Assembly (NCBI GenBank): GCA_017561885.1
Contig: JAFZBF010000008.1
Coordinates: 1 to 64,000, forward strand
Direction of reading: 5' to 3'
Length of the DNA stretch: 64,000 nucleotides
Source of the DNA: Bacteroidales bacterium
Lineage (GTDB): Bacteria > Bacteroidota > Bacteroidia > Bacteroidales > UBA932
How positions within the stretch are numbered: the first letter of the stretch is position 1; each line of letters begins with the position of its first letter. Under the pieces are notes generated by a model. The model was not told the origin of the DNA. It ran no database searches and saw nothing but the letters and a program-made list of their open reading frames with translations. A program made the translations under genes and the position numbers. This document shows positions 63,995-64,000 of this stretch, one piece after another.

Positions 63995-64000
63995 ATGATT
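63995..64000 (+). CDS. First two codons of the gene controlled by the leader, truncated by the window end
   Basis: ATG ATT at 63995-64000 is the first plausible start after the terminator and lies 41 bp past its T-tract. The product cannot be identified from two codons. A cysteine or sulfur metabolism gene is expected if the leader works as inferred. Confidence 0.35.

Overview
The window reads as a chromosomal segment of an anaerobic, probably gut-associated member of the Bacteroidales. The main evidence is the gene set and gene orders: purH-mreBCD-mrdA-rodA, holB-ricT-gldH-trmB, lipoproteins with Bacteroidota-type lipoboxes, GH43 and GH20 secreted glycosidases, C69 and tricorn-like S41 peptidases, and DUF4988-like surface lipoproteins. 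The promoters agree with this. Many have the Bacteroidota -7 box TAnnTTTG, sometimes with a -33 TTG, and Shine-Dalgarno sequences are mostly absent. The moderately high GC content would fit Rikenellaceae-like or UBA932-like lineages, but genus cannot be fixed from this sequence. No rRNA, tRNA, CRISPR array, prophage or intact insertion sequence was seen.

Layout. 1-569: 3' remnant of a probable REP-associated (RAYT-like) transposase, followed by an array of 22-bp-spaced GGnrTAGGTC repeats in both orientations. 570-6157 (minus): PBP1A, Ddl, PrmC and RadA. 6249-9847: topA, an Lrp/AsnC regulator and convergent ispD. 9922-17104: purH and the rod-shape/elongasome operon mreB-mreC-mreD-mrdA-rodA. 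17124-21247: gcvP and pgk, with a 24-bp palindrome between them and a strong terminator after pgk. 21372-27658: a secreted glycan-related operon holding a BIG2 plus cysteine-repeat lipoprotein, GH43 and GH20. 27667-33649: housekeeping genes in alternating orientation (rRNA methyltransferase, lgt, miaA, smpB, an sdhC-type cytochrome b without its partners, hemW, a coiled-coil membrane protein). 33731-41978: small membrane proteins, a TPR protein, a U32 protein, pyrH-frr, holB-ricT-gldH-trmB. 41979-43991: a carboxylesterase lipoprotein lying between two different inverted-repeat-bearing intergenic segments. 43992-49769 (minus): a tripartite RND efflux operon ending in a PII-like protein. 49937-51857: trxA, an outer-membrane barrel and a polyprenyl synthase. 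51858-60519: lipoproteins and a C69 peptidase, a HAD phosphatase preceded by three tandem DUF4988-like lipoproteins, and an EEP-family phosphodiesterase. 60526-63741: a tricorn-like S41 protease. 63766-64000: a cysteine-codon leader peptide, an antiterminator candidate and a terminator, in front of a gene that leaves the window.

The most notable signal is at the right edge. A 24-codon leader with seven cysteine codons is followed by a Rho-independent terminator. The left arm of that terminator can pair over 10 contiguous bases with a segment just after the cysteine run. This is the classical layout of ribosome-mediated attenuation, here apparently cysteine-responsive. Other points of interest are the RAYT/22-bp repeat array, the YYW-repeat lipoprotein trio, the 26-residue CxxxMFxxC repeat protein in a glycosidase operon, the PII-like gene in the RND operon, the orphan sdhC, and seven convergent gene pairs with almost no space for terminators.
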